DNA of 64,000 nucleotides from Segatella albensis DSM 11370 = JCM 12258 (GTDB lineage Bacteria > Bacteroidota > Bacteroidia > Bacteroidales > Bacteroidaceae). The stretch covers positions 62,001-126,000 of the forward strand of contig NZ_AUFP01000006.1 of NCBI RefSeq assembly GCF_000426565.1, in the 5' to 3' direction. A program made the position numbers and the translations under genes. A model generated the notes under the pieces. The model was given only the letters and a program-made list of their open reading frames with translations, was not told the DNA's origin and ran no database searches. Below, piece after piece: positions 18,336 to 26,780 of this stretch. Numbering within the stretch: the first letter of the stretch is position 1; each line of letters opens with the position of its first letter.

Positions 18336-20360
18336 TCAATTCTTTTTTAAAACTAGAGCACTTCTAGCTGGTAAATATAATTTCAGCCATTCCTTATGCT
18401 GATCAACATATAAAGGATCATAATTTGTAAAATGAGTCATACTATCATCATTTAACCCATTTCCTCCATAAGATATATTATCAGTATCAAGAACGACATC
18501 ATATGTTCCTGTCGGAACTAGAAATCCATAATCTGTAAAACTTCGAGACGGAGAGAAATTATACACAAAGAGTAAGTCTCCTCTCATATATGCTAATATC
18601 TGATCATTGTCATTATGCCATATTTCCTTTATTTCTGTTTTATTAAAATTACGTACATTTTTGATAACCTCCAACATATCTTTATCGAAATCACCTAAAT
18701 AATGATAACATAAGTCATGGTTATCTACTAAATTCCATTGTCGACGTGCATATTTATGACTCCATCCATTTCCCTCACGAGGGAAATCAATCCATTCTGG
18801 ATGTCCGAATTCGTTTCCCATAAAGTTCAGATATCCACCATTTATCGTTGTAGATGTTATTAGACGAATCATTTTATGCAACGCTATACCTCTATTAGCT
18901 CTATCATTTTGATCTCCTTTTTTAAAATGCCAATACATATCAGCATCTATTAGTCTAAATATTATAGTCTTATCACCAACTAATGCTTGATCATGACTTT
19001 CACAATAAGATATCGTCTTTTCATCACTTCTTCTATTTTTAACCTCCCAGAAGATACTGCTCGGCTTCCAATCTTCATCACGTTTCTCCTTGATCAACTT
19101 AATCCAGAAGTCAGGGATATTCATTGCCATACGATAATCGAATCCATATCCGTAGTTCTTAAAGGATGTTGCAAGTCCTGGCATACCACTAACCTCTTCT
19201 GCAATGGTTATAGCATTGGAATTTACCTCATGAATCAATTGGTTCGCCAAGGTAAGATAACAAATCGCATTATCATCCTCATGACCATTATAATAATCAC
19301 TATAATCTACGAATGCCTCTCCTAATCCATGACTGTAATATAGCATAGATGTAACACCATCAAAACGAAATCCGTCAAAATGATACTCTTCCAACCAGTA
19401 CTTGCAATTACTTAATAAGAAATGCATTACCTCATTCTTACCATAGTCGAAACATAAACTATCCCAAGCAGGATGCTCATGACGATCTCCAGGATAGAAA
19501 TACTGGTTCGGATCACCAGCAAGATTTCCCAATCCCTCAACTTCATTTTTAACTGCATGAGAATGAACAATATCCATGATAACGGCAATTCCCTGTTGAT
19601 GAGCTGCATCAATAAGTTCTTTCAATTCTTCGGGAGTACCAAATCGACTGGATGCAGCAAAGAAACTGCTTACATGATATCCAAAACTTCCATAATAAGG
19701 ATGTTCCTGAATGGCCATAATCTGAATGGCATTATAGCCATCCTTTACGATTCTTGGTAAGACCAGGTCCTTGAATTCAGAATAAGTACCAACTTTCTCA
19801 GCATCCTGAGCCATACCAATATGGCATTCATAAATAAGTAATGGTGATGTGTTAGGTTTAAAGCTACGCTTTTTCCATACATATTTCTTCTCAGGATTCC
19901 AAACCTGAGCAGAGAAAATTTTGGTATCAGAATCTTGTACAACACGTTGTGCCCATGCAGGAATTCGTTCGCCTTCTCCTCCTTTCCAATGTACATACAT
20001 CTTGTACAAATCGCCATGCTTTATTGCCTTTTCAGAAAGCTTTAATTCCCAATTTCCTGTATCTTTTATGCGTTTGCACTTAAACTTTTCTGATTCTTTC
20101 CAATCATTAAAGTCACCAACAAGATATATCTCAGTTGCATTCGGAGCCCATTCTCTAAATACCCATCCTCTATTTAATTTATGTAAACCATAATAGTTAT
20201 GTCCATTCGCAAACTCGCTAAGAGACATTTTACCATGATTCGTCAACTGATCAATTTTCCAGAGCGCATGATCATGTCTGTTTCTTATAGTTTCTTCGAA
20301 TGGTTCCAAATAGGGATCATTCTTTACTAACCCAATATGTTTTTCAATGGTTTTAGTCAT
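18336..20360 (-). CDS. glgB: 1,4-alpha-glucan branching enzyme (GH13)
   Basis: A 674-residue enzyme that makes alpha-1,6 branches in glycogen. An N-terminal CBM48-type domain (FREWAPNATEIYLVGDFNDW) is followed by the GH13 barrel: DIVHSHA, GFRFDGVTSM with nucleophile Asp334, AEEVSGMP with general acid Glu389, and ESHDQALVGDKT. The sequence is closer to eukaryotic-type branching enzymes than to E. coli GlgB, as in many Bacteroidetes. Glycogen storage would fit the carbohydrate-fermenting lifestyle. It is followed by the membrane protein after one base and lies 24 bases after the YhcH-like gene. Confidence 0.95.
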   Translation of the reverse strand: MTKTIEKHIGLVKNDPYLEPFEETIRNRHDHALWKIDQLTNHGKMSLSEFANGHNYYGLHKLNRGWVFREWAPNATEIYLVGDFNDWKESEKFKCKRIKDTGNWELKLSEKAIKHGDLYKMYVHWKGGEGERIPAWAQRVVQDSDTKIFSAQVWNPEKKYVWKKRSFKPNTSPLLIYECHIGMAQDAEKVGTYSEFKDLVLPRIVKDGYNAIQIMAIQEHPYYGSFGYHVSSFFAASSRFGTPEELKELIDAAHQQGIAVIMDIVHSHAVKNEVEGLGNLAGDPNQYFYPGDRHEHPAWDSLCFDYGKNEVMHFLLSNCKYWLEEYHFDGFRFDGVTSMLYYSHGLGEAFVDYSDYYNGHEDDNAICYLTLANQLIHEVNSNAITIAEEVSGMPGLATSFKNYGYGFDYRMAMNIPDFWIKLIKEKRDEDWKPSSIFWEVKNRRSDEKTISYCESHDQALVGDKTIIFRLIDADMYWHFKKGDQNDRANRGIALHKMIRLITSTTINGGYLNFMGNEFGHPEWIDFPREGNGWSHKYARRQWNLVDNHDLCYHYLGDFDKDMLEVIKNVRNFNKTEIKEIWHNDNDQILAYMRGDLLFVYNFSPSRSFTDYGFLVPTGTYDVVLDTDNISYGGNGLNDDSMTHFTNYDPLYVDQHKEWLKLYLPARSALVLKKN

Positions 20361-20384
20361 TATATATTTCTCCTTTCTAAGTGA

Positions 20385-20828
20385 TTAATATTTTACTTTA
20401 AATATTGCTTTATGTATTTCACCTTCTCCAATACAAGGTGCATGCCCATCCTGTGGAAAGAACATAACGAACTGACCTGGCTTTACTTTCAAATAAAACT
20501 GAGGAGTACGACCTGGCACTTTAGCAATATCATTCTCTACATTAAATTCCACTTCAGGCAATCCTTTAACCGGAGAGTATCCATATGTTTCTTCCGCATT
20601 TATTGGAATCTGGATATCAATCATCTTTCTATGATATTCCAACACAGCCTCAGATATCGATTTTCCTTTTACATTTTCGATATTGACAAAAACATCAGTA
20701 TCTTTGATTAGAGTTCTCCCCTTCTCCAGGTTCTCCAAATTATTATTTTTCAAGAATTCCGCAACTATCTTAAAAGATGGATTTAACGAAATATATGCTT
20801 CCAAATTTTCTATGCTATCAACAATCAT
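20385..20828 (-). CDS. YhcH/YjgK/YiaL family protein
   Basis: A 147-residue cupin-like protein of the YhcH/YjgK/YiaL (DUF386) family. Recognisable are EYHRKMIDIQIPI, the YGYSP segment, and the C-terminal FYLKVKPGQFVMFFPQDGHAPCIGEGEIHKAIFKV with His residues that probably bind a metal. Members accompany sialic acid and other sugar pathways or serve biofilm roles; the reaction is not clear. It lies between the MORN-repeat gene (11-base gap) and glgB (24-base gap) on one strand, so a carbohydrate link is plausible but only by context. Confidence 0.85.
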   Translation of the reverse strand: MIVDSIENLEAYISLNPSFKIVAEFLKNNNLENLEKGRTLIKDTDVFVNIENVKGKSISEAVLEYHRKMIDIQIPINAEETYGYSPVKGLPEVEFNVENDIAKVPGRTPQFYLKVKPGQFVMFFPQDGHAPCIGEGEIHKAIFKVKY

Positions 20829-20839
20829 GATTTTTATTA

Positions 20840-21958
20840 TTAATCTTCAAATCTTTTCCCATTTTCGTAATATCCTTTTGTGGTAATTACGCCATTTCTA
20901 TCTTTTTCGATGAATTTGCCATCACGATGATCATCTTTATAAGTACCTTCAAATCTTTTTCCTTCACGATTTTCTTCTATTGCAGGACCATTTCTTTTTC
21001 CGTCCTTGTAAGTACCCTTGAATTTATCACCATTCGAAAAATGAATAATTACTTCACCCTCGACATGACCATTAAGGAAATCTCCGTCAAAGATATCTCC
21101 ACTTTTCTTAATCAACTTTCCATGACCATTCTGCAAGTCATTTTTCCAACTTCCTATGTATTGGTCACCATTTTTCCAAACAAAGGTACCTTCGCCATCT
21201 TTAAAACCCTCATTAAAGTGACCAGTATACTTATCACCATTGGCATAAGTAAAGATTCCTTCACCTGTACGTTCACCCTGCACATAGTCACCCTCGTATT
21301 TATCACCATTCTGGAATTTATAAATTCCTTTTCCGTTCTGGATATCTTCCAACCAGTCACCGATATAGACATCGCCATCGGAATACTTAAAAGTACCCTT
21401 TCCTGAGCGCTGATTATTTACCCACATTCCATCGTATGTCGTACCATCGCCCCAATTGAAGAAACCTTTTCCGTTTTTCATGTCTTCGCTCCACTGTCCA
21501 CGATAATATGCACCATTTGAGAAGATATAGGTACCTTTTCCCTGTCTCTTATCCATATACCAGTCTCCATCATACTTATCACCATTGTAATAATACATGA
21601 CGCCATGGCCTTGTTGATAATCACGGAACCATAATCCTACATACTTATTATTATTCTGAAAGTAGAATGTGCCTTTACCATGCTGCTGGTCCAGTACCCA
21701 TTCTCCTTCATATTTTTCGCCATCACTAAAGGTGTATACGCCATAGCCATGGCGCTTACCTTTCAGGTACTCACCTTCATAGGTATCACCATTTTTGTAT
21801 CTGGTGCTACCCTTTCCATTTGGCTTACCTTTGAACATCTGTCCTTTGTATTGTCCACCATCATGTGTAGAACAACTTCCTAGTGTTATACTTTGAGCTG
21901 ACAAATGGACAGGTATACTTAAAAGTAAAAAAAGGAAAAATCTATTTGTTAATCTCAT
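20840..21958 (-). CDS. Exported MORN-repeat protein
   Basis: A 372-residue protein with a signal peptide (about 1-21, ending VHLSAQS) followed by about 14 tandem MORN repeats of roughly 23 residues with the core YxGxWxxGxxxGxGxxxxxxGxxY. The repeats fill residues 35-365. MORN repeats form elongated beta sheets; in bacteria their targets are mostly unknown. There is no catalytic domain. The start ATG (21956-21958) lies 23 bases beyond a TATCTTTG box. The repeats make the DNA internally repetitive, so copy number may vary between strains. Confidence 0.85.
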   Translation of the reverse strand: MRLTNRFFLFLLLSIPVHLSAQSITLGSCSTHDGGQYKGQMFKGKPNGKGSTRYKNGDTYEGEYLKGKRHGYGVYTFSDGEKYEGEWVLDQQHGKGTFYFQNNNKYVGLWFRDYQQGHGVMYYYNGDKYDGDWYMDKRQGKGTYIFSNGAYYRGQWSEDMKNGKGFFNWGDGTTYDGMWVNNQRSGKGTFKYSDGDVYIGDWLEDIQNGKGIYKFQNGDKYEGDYVQGERTGEGIFTYANGDKYTGHFNEGFKDGEGTFVWKNGDQYIGSWKNDLQNGHGKLIKKSGDIFDGDFLNGHVEGEVIIHFSNGDKFKGTYKDGKRNGPAIEENREGKRFEGTYKDDHRDGKFIEKDRNGVITTKGYYENGKRFED

Positions 21959-21981
21959 AGTTCTATCTTCATAATCAAATA

Positions 21982-21989
21982 CAAAGATA
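21982..21989 (-). promoter_or_regulatory. -7 box for the MORN-repeat gene
   Basis: TATCTTTG on the minus strand, ending 23 bases upstream of the ATG. No -33 TTTG at the right spacing. Confidence 0.45.
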
Positions 21990-22026
21990 CAAAATTATTA
22001 CGATAAATGAAACGCTTTAAGATTTT

Positions 22027-22587
22027 TTACAACAAAGGAAGTAGAATCGATGCACGAGAAAGTTTCCTTAAAGCTTTATCCCTTACCTGTCTTACTCGTT
22101 CGCGCTTCATACCATACATTTCTCCACATTCTTTCATCGAAACCTTATTTCTGCCAATACCATATACACAACTGATTACAAGTTGTTCACGCTCATCTAA
22201 AACAGCCATCATCTTTTGCAGATCTTCAAGATTTGCACTATTCAGGAGTTGATTGTCTGCATGTTCTGAATTAGGGTCTTCCAGCACATGAAGAAGATTT
22301 ATCGTGTTCTTACTTCCCTTAGGGATTGGTTCATCAACAGACAGTTTTGTACCATTAATCTTCTTCAAAACTGTTTCGATGCTTTCTTTGACAAACGGTG
22401 TTGCATAAGAAACAAAGCGAGTTCCTTTTGATTCATCAAAAGTACCGGCAGCTTTAATCAGACCATAATTTCCTTCTGAAATCAAGTCGTCCAACTCTAA
22501 CCCGCGCCCGATATATTGTTTAGCGATATTGACCACATAACCAATATTCTCAGACACTAACTTATCTATTGTTCTTTTATCATTCAT
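22027..22587 (-). CDS. Short sigma-70 family RNA polymerase sigma factor
   Basis: A 186-residue sigma factor of RpoD-like descent reduced to regions 2 and 4. Region 2 reads LVSENIGYVVNIAKQYIG and DDLISEGNYGLIKAAGTFDE, which is close to group 1/2 sigmas. Region 4 ends in MKRERVRQVRDKALRKLS, a clear -35 recognition helix. Region 1 is absent and region 3 is very short. In region 2.3/2.4 the pair of Trp residues usual in promoter melting is replaced by TPFVKE. It differs from ECF sigmas in the 2.1-2.2 motif. No anti-sigma gene is adjacent. A full promoter (TTTG, 19 bp, TATATTTG) lies upstream. Confidence 0.85.
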   Translation of the reverse strand: MNDKRTIDKLVSENIGYVVNIAKQYIGRGLELDDLISEGNYGLIKAAGTFDESKGTRFVSYATPFVKESIETVLKKINGTKLSVDEPIPKGSKNTINLLHVLEDPNSEHADNQLLNSANLEDLQKMMAVLDEREQLVISCVYGIGRNKVSMKECGEMYGMKRERVRQVRDKALRKLSRASILLPLL

Positions 22588-22608
22588 AATAACATCGTTT
22601 TATTAATG

Positions 22609-22639
22609 CAAATATATAAAAGAAGAATGACTTAACAAA
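22609..22639 (-). promoter_or_regulatory. Promoter of the short sigma factor gene
   Basis: On the minus strand, TTTG (22636-22639), 19 bp, TATATTTG (22609-22616), ending 21 bases before the ATG. Matches the primary Bacteroidetes sigma consensus. Confidence 0.7.
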
Positions 22640-22674
22640 ATAATTAGAGTATTCTTTTTGTCTTTATTTCTTAT

Positions 22675-22686
22675 GAAGTTAACTTC
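22675..22686. repeat. GAAGTTAACTTC palindrome
   Basis: Perfect 12-bp palindrome between the sigma gene promoter and the tilS 3' end. It shares its core and flanks with the 22-bp tandem repeat at 37423-37532. Confidence 0.6.
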
Positions 22687-22699
22687 GTATTTCAACGCA

Positions 22700-24055
22700 T
22701 TAGACGAGATGTACATCTAATACAGATTTTGTATCTTTATTAACCTTGTATCTGTCCGCTATACGATGGCCTACCAACCAGATGATTTGATCTTCCTTAT
22801 CGGTCAACACCAATTGTCTCCGCTTATCGAAAAGAGATACTTTGCGATCTGTCAGATAGTCACTTACGAGTTTACTCCCTTTCATTCCAAAAGGAACAAA
22901 ACGGTCACTATTCTTTATTGGACGAATTATTAAAGGCCAAGATAAATGACTAAAATCTATCGTAATATGATCATTTTCTTTAGCTAAGTTAAAGTCAGAC
23001 TCTATATTTAAGACAGAGAATTTAAACTTATGGCCATTATAGACATATGTTCCTCCTTCGGGAATCTTTATCGGATTTAAAACCGTATGCTCAATAGGTT
23101 CTATTAACAATACATCCCGATCAATCAAAACTTCATGCGTTTTAGAATACCAGATTCTGCCAATTACATTTTGCTGTATATTTCTTAACACCTCCTCGGA
23201 TACGATACTGTTGAACCCGAACTCCTTCAGAATATGATAAAGAAGTAATTGAGGCTTTGGGAAACCCAATATTGACTTAAAACCGACAGAACCATAACTT
23301 TGGCTTCCCTTCCGAAGCAACCCGATATCATCCCGATGCGATATATAGTCCTCTATGAATCCTTCCGCTATTTGATAAACATCATCAAGATATGTACTTG
23401 TCTTGAAAATATTATCTTTAACGCGAGGATTGATCTGCTCTAGTAAAGGGATAATATTCAATCTGATTTTATTACGAACGACATCATCAATAAGATTTGT
23501 ACGATCAATAACAAATTCTTGGTTTAATGTTGAGAGATATTCTTCTATCTCAGAACGGTTTACGCCCAATAATGGTCTAATAATATTTCCATTCTTAGGT
23601 AGAATTCCCCTTAATCCTTTTATGCCAGTTCCACGTATCAGATTTATGATAATTGTCTCTACAGAATCCTCTTGGTGATGAGCAACGCAAATAGCGTCAG
23701 CATTCAGATCCTTTCTCAAAGACTCAAAATATGAATAACGCAGATTTCGCGCAGCCATTTCTATACTTACATGATGTAATTCTGAATAGCTCTTGGTGTC
23801 GAAATGAACATGATGAAAAGGAATGTTTTCCGACATACATAGCTGTTCACAGAACTTCTCATCTCTTATAGACTCTTCACCTCTTAGATGAAAATTACAA
23901 TGACAGGCTTCGACTCTATAACCGAGTTTCTTAAGAACTAATAATAAAGATACACTATCAGCTCCCCCCGATAATGCAACTAAATACAGAGCATTTTTCT
24001 CCATCAAAGAAAAACGCTCTATATACTTTTCTATTTTATCTTCAAATCTGAGCAT
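22700..24055 (-). CDS. tilS: tRNA(Ile)-lysidine synthase
   Basis: A 451-residue PP-loop ATPase that converts C34 of tRNA-Ile(CAU) to lysidine so that it reads AUA. The PP-loop SGGADS is at residues 29-34, with further family motifs CHCNFHLRGEES and VAHHQEDSVETIIINLIRGTG. A substrate-binding region and a C-terminal domain (about 370-451) complete the long form. The gene is essential in most bacteria. The start overlaps the kdsB stop by 14 bases. It is last in a four-gene minus-strand cluster after the exonuclease, rlmI and kdsB. Confidence 0.95.
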   Translation of the reverse strand: MLRFEDKIEKYIERFSLMEKNALYLVALSGGADSVSLLLVLKKLGYRVEACHCNFHLRGEESIRDEKFCEQLCMSENIPFHHVHFDTKSYSELHHVSIEMAARNLRYSYFESLRKDLNADAICVAHHQEDSVETIIINLIRGTGIKGLRGILPKNGNIIRPLLGVNRSEIEEYLSTLNQEFVIDRTNLIDDVVRNKIRLNIIPLLEQINPRVKDNIFKTSTYLDDVYQIAEGFIEDYISHRDDIGLLRKGSQSYGSVGFKSILGFPKPQLLLYHILKEFGFNSIVSEEVLRNIQQNVIGRIWYSKTHEVLIDRDVLLIEPIEHTVLNPIKIPEGGTYVYNGHKFKFSVLNIESDFNLAKENDHITIDFSHLSWPLIIRPIKNSDRFVPFGMKGSKLVSDYLTDRKVSLFDKRRQLVLTDKEDQIIWLVGHRIADRYKVNKDTKSVLDVHLV

Positions 24056-24785
24056 GAAGAAATTCCTCCGCTCTTTTTAAGTCTTCTGGAGTATCAATGC
24101 CTACGGTTTCAACGTCTGTTAAACCAACTTTTATCTTATAGCCATTCTGCAGCCATCTTAATTGTTCCAAACTTTCGGCTATTTCCAAACTACTTTGTGG
24201 CAGTTGGGTAATTTCCTTCAGAACCTCTTTTCTATAGGCATAGATTCCTAAATGCTTCAGGAATGTATAATTCTCCAGCCATTTTTCTTCTTCCTCATTT
24301 CTGATAAATGGGATGACACTTCTTGAGAAATACATAGCAAAGCCGTTGTTGTCCAAGACAATCTTCGGAGAATTTGGATTCTTCAAAGCCTCTATAGAAG
24401 TAAAAGGCTTACCCAAAGTAGCGATCTGAGTAGACGCATCATCAAAACATTTGCAGACGGTCTTAATCTGAGACTCCTGAATGAAAGGTTCATCTCCCTG
24501 AATATTCACGATAACATCCCAGTCGCCTTCAATCTTTGTTATTGCCTCTTCTATTCTATCTGTACCACTCTTATGATCAGTTCTTGTCATCACAACATTT
24601 CCGCCAAATGACTTTACACAATCATATATTCGTTGGTCATCTGTAGCAACATACGCATCTTCGAGAACGTTGCAAACCTGTTCGTATACTCTTTGTATAA
24701 CAGGTTTTCCACCCAAAATGGCTAGGGGCTTACCCGGAAATCTACTAGATGAATATCTAGCAGGAATTATACCAATAAATTTCAT
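24042..24785 (-). CDS. kdsB: 3-deoxy-manno-octulosonate cytidylyltransferase
   Basis: A 247-residue CMP-KDO synthetase. It activates KDO with CTP for lipopolysaccharide inner-core synthesis. The N-terminus IGIIPARYSSSRFPGKPL is diagnostic, and GDEPFI holds the metal-binding Asp. The length is standard. It lies 17 bases after rlmI and overlaps tilS by 14 bases. The KDO 8-phosphate phosphatase gene kdsC is about 7 kb away in this window, so the pathway is dispersed. Confidence 0.96.
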   Translation of the reverse strand: MKFIGIIPARYSSSRFPGKPLAILGGKPVIQRVYEQVCNVLEDAYVATDDQRIYDCVKSFGGNVVMTRTDHKSGTDRIEEAITKIEGDWDVIVNIQGDEPFIQESQIKTVCKCFDDASTQIATLGKPFTSIEALKNPNSPKIVLDNNGFAMYFSRSVIPFIRNEEEEKWLENYTFLKHLGIYAYRKEVLKEITQLPQSSLEIAESLEQLRWLQNGYKIKVGLTDVETVGIDTPEDLKRAEEFLHAQI

Positions 24786-24802
24786 TATCTAAGTGATATT
24801 AA

Positions 24803-25987
24803 TTATTCAACATACAGAACAAGTCCTTTCAGATATTCTCCCTCTGGATGATAGATATTGATCGGATGGTCTGCCGGCTGATGTAACTGATGCAGGATTC
24901 TTACCTTACGATGTGCCTGTGCTGCAGCTGTAAATACGGCAGCGCGGAACTGATCTTTGTTGACAGCCTGAGAGCAACTGAAAGTAAACAGAATTCCGCC
25001 ACGCTTTATTGACTGAAAACCTTTCATGTTCAGTCTTGTATATCCCTTTAATGCATTTCTCAAAACGGAACGGTGCTTTGCAAATGCAGGAGGATCCAGA
25101 ATGACGAGATCGTATTTGTCATCATTCGCATCAAGATATTTGAAAGCATCCTCACAGAATGCCTCATGACGCTTATCGCCAGGGAAATTGAGTTCTATGT
25201 TTTGATTTACCAATTCGACAGCTTTGGCAGAACTATCTACAGAGTGAACTAATTTTGCTCCTCCACGCATAGAATAAACCGAGAAACCACCAGTATAGCA
25301 GAACATATTAAGTACGCTCTTACCCTTTGAGTATTTCTCAAGCAGAGAACGGTTATCTCTTTGATCTACAAAGAATCCCGTCTTCTGACCTCTTAACCAG
25401 TCAATATGGAATTTCAGTCCATTTTCTATTGCGATATTATCAGCATCCTGACCATACAGGAAACCACTTTCTTCTTCCAGATCGGCCTTATATGGAAGAG
25501 TTGTCTCACTCTTATAATAGACATTCTCGATTCTGCCATCCATCACTTCAATCAAAGCCTGACAAATCTCGTTTCTATTCAGATGCATACCTACAGAATG
25601 AGCCTGCATCACAGCTGTTTTTCCATAACAGTCGATTACCAATCCTGGTAAGTTGTCAGCTTCTCCATGGCACAAACGATAAGTATTATTATTGTCATTA
25701 TCTGCAATACCAATTGATATGCGCATCTTCAAAGCAGACTCCAATCTACTTCTCCAGTAATCATGGTCAATAACAATATCACGGAAGCTCAATACTCTTA
25801 CTGCAATCGAACCTATCTGATAATGTCCAACTGCAATAAACTCACCACCTGCTGTGATGACTCTTACAATTTCGCCTTCCTGGATATCATCATCTAGGTG
25901 ATGAATCGCTCCAGAAAAAATCCAAGGATGAAAACGCTTCAGAGATTCCTCCTTACCACGCTTAAGATATACATTCTTATATGACAT
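24803..25987 (-). CDS. rlmI: Class I SAM-dependent rRNA methyltransferase (RlmI-like)
   Basis: A 394-residue protein of the RlmI/RlmK family. An N-terminal PUA domain (about 1-75, RFHPWIFSGAI) is joined to a Rossmann methyltransferase with VLNMFCYTGGFSVYSMRGG for SAM binding and LVILDPPAFAK as the catalytic motif. In E. coli RlmI makes m5C1962 in 23S rRNA; the same target is likely but not provable from sequence. It lies 7 bases after the exonuclease gene and 17 bases before kdsB. Confidence 0.9.
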   Translation of the reverse strand: MSYKNVYLKRGKEESLKRFHPWIFSGAIHHLDDDIQEGEIVRVITAGGEFIAVGHYQIGSIAVRVLSFRDIVIDHDYWRSRLESALKMRISIGIADNDNNNTYRLCHGEADNLPGLVIDCYGKTAVMQAHSVGMHLNRNEICQALIEVMDGRIENVYYKSETTLPYKADLEEESGFLYGQDADNIAIENGLKFHIDWLRGQKTGFFVDQRDNRSLLEKYSKGKSVLNMFCYTGGFSVYSMRGGAKLVHSVDSSAKAVELVNQNIELNFPGDKRHEAFCEDAFKYLDANDDKYDLVILDPPAFAKHRSVLRNALKGYTRLNMKGFQSIKRGGILFTFSCSQAVNKDQFRAAVFTAAAQAHRKVRILHQLHQPADHPINIYHPEGEYLKGLVLYVE

Positions 25988-25994
25988 TTTATAT

Positions 25995-26672
25995 TTATTT
26001 TTCGGAATTGTTTTCTTCGGGATTTGCTATATTATTATTCGAGACGTTTTCAGGTTCTGGCATGACAATCAATTCATAATCGCCTGTGGTCTCAAGTCTT
26101 TTGATTTCCTCATACAGGTTGATACAAGTCCACGCATCAGTAGCCGCATACATTTTCTGGGATTCCTTGAGGATATCAGCAGCCCAGTTCGTCAACCTCT
26201 GCGTCTTAGATATCTTCATACCGAAAATATTTGCATATATCTTCTGCAAACTCAAATCCTTGACACCTATCCTATTTACCATATCCTGAATATCAATAAA
26301 CCATCCCGGAACGAACTGTTCTCTTTTAGACAGTCCTAAGATATCATCATGCCAAGATAGTCCAATCTTAGGAATTGTGGTATCTTCCAAGAACCTCTTT
26401 ATTGCTGCCGTTATACCAATTAGGTTTAGACGGAACAAAAAGCATGTATCTTTGGAACTTACCTGTAATAGAGACACCTTGAATTGCTGTCCTTTCTTAA
26501 AAGAAGGACGAGTTTCCGTATCTACGCCTAAAATATCACACGACAATAAATATTCCACGGCTTTCTCAGCCTCTTCTTCCGTTGTTATCGTTATGATTCT
26601 ACCGGGGAAAGAAACTTTCGGTAAAGTAGAGATCTTACGTTTATCAAACCTACTATATATTATTTTCTTCAT
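25995..26672 (-). CDS. 3'-5' exonuclease, DEDD family (WRN/RNase D-like)
   Basis: A 225-residue protein from the ATG at 26672; an earlier in-frame start at 26744 would run through the promoter box and is unlikely. Exo I reads ILGVDTETRP with Asp51 and Glu53. Exo II lies around LSWHDDILGL, and Exo III is YAATDAWTCINLYE with Tyr and Asp of the DEDDy type. This resembles the stand-alone exonuclease domain of Werner helicase and RNase D. The substrate (DNA or RNA 3' ends) is unknown. The C-terminal 25 residues are Asn/Glu-rich. It is the first gene of the cluster with rlmI, kdsB and tilS. Confidence 0.88.
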   Translation of the reverse strand: MKKIIYSRFDKRKISTLPKVSFPGRIITITTEEEAEKAVEYLLSCDILGVDTETRPSFKKGQQFKVSLLQVSSKDTCFLFRLNLIGITAAIKRFLEDTTIPKIGLSWHDDILGLSKREQFVPGWFIDIQDMVNRIGVKDLSLQKIYANIFGMKISKTQRLTNWAADILKESQKMYAATDAWTCINLYEEIKRLETTGDYELIVMPEPENVSNNNIANPEENNSEK

Positions 26673-26693
26673 GCGTTTATACCTAACAATTTG

Positions 26694-26701
26694 CAAAATT
26701 A
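26694..26701 (-). promoter_or_regulatory. -7 box for the exonuclease-rlmI-kdsB-tilS cluster
   Basis: TAATTTTG on the minus strand, 21 bases upstream of the ATG at 26672. Divergent from the ftsK box. Confidence 0.5.
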
Positions 26702-26744
26702 AAAAAAAGTTACGAAAACATGGGCAAGATTCGAAGTTTTTCAT

Positions 26745-26752
26745 TAATTTTG
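26745..26752 (+). promoter_or_regulatory. -7 box for ftsK
   Basis: TAATTTTG matches TAnnTTTG and ends 28 bases before the ftsK ATG. No clear -33 TTTG. Confidence 0.5.
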
Positions 26753-26780
26753 CAGTTAATTCAAATAGAAAGACATAAGT

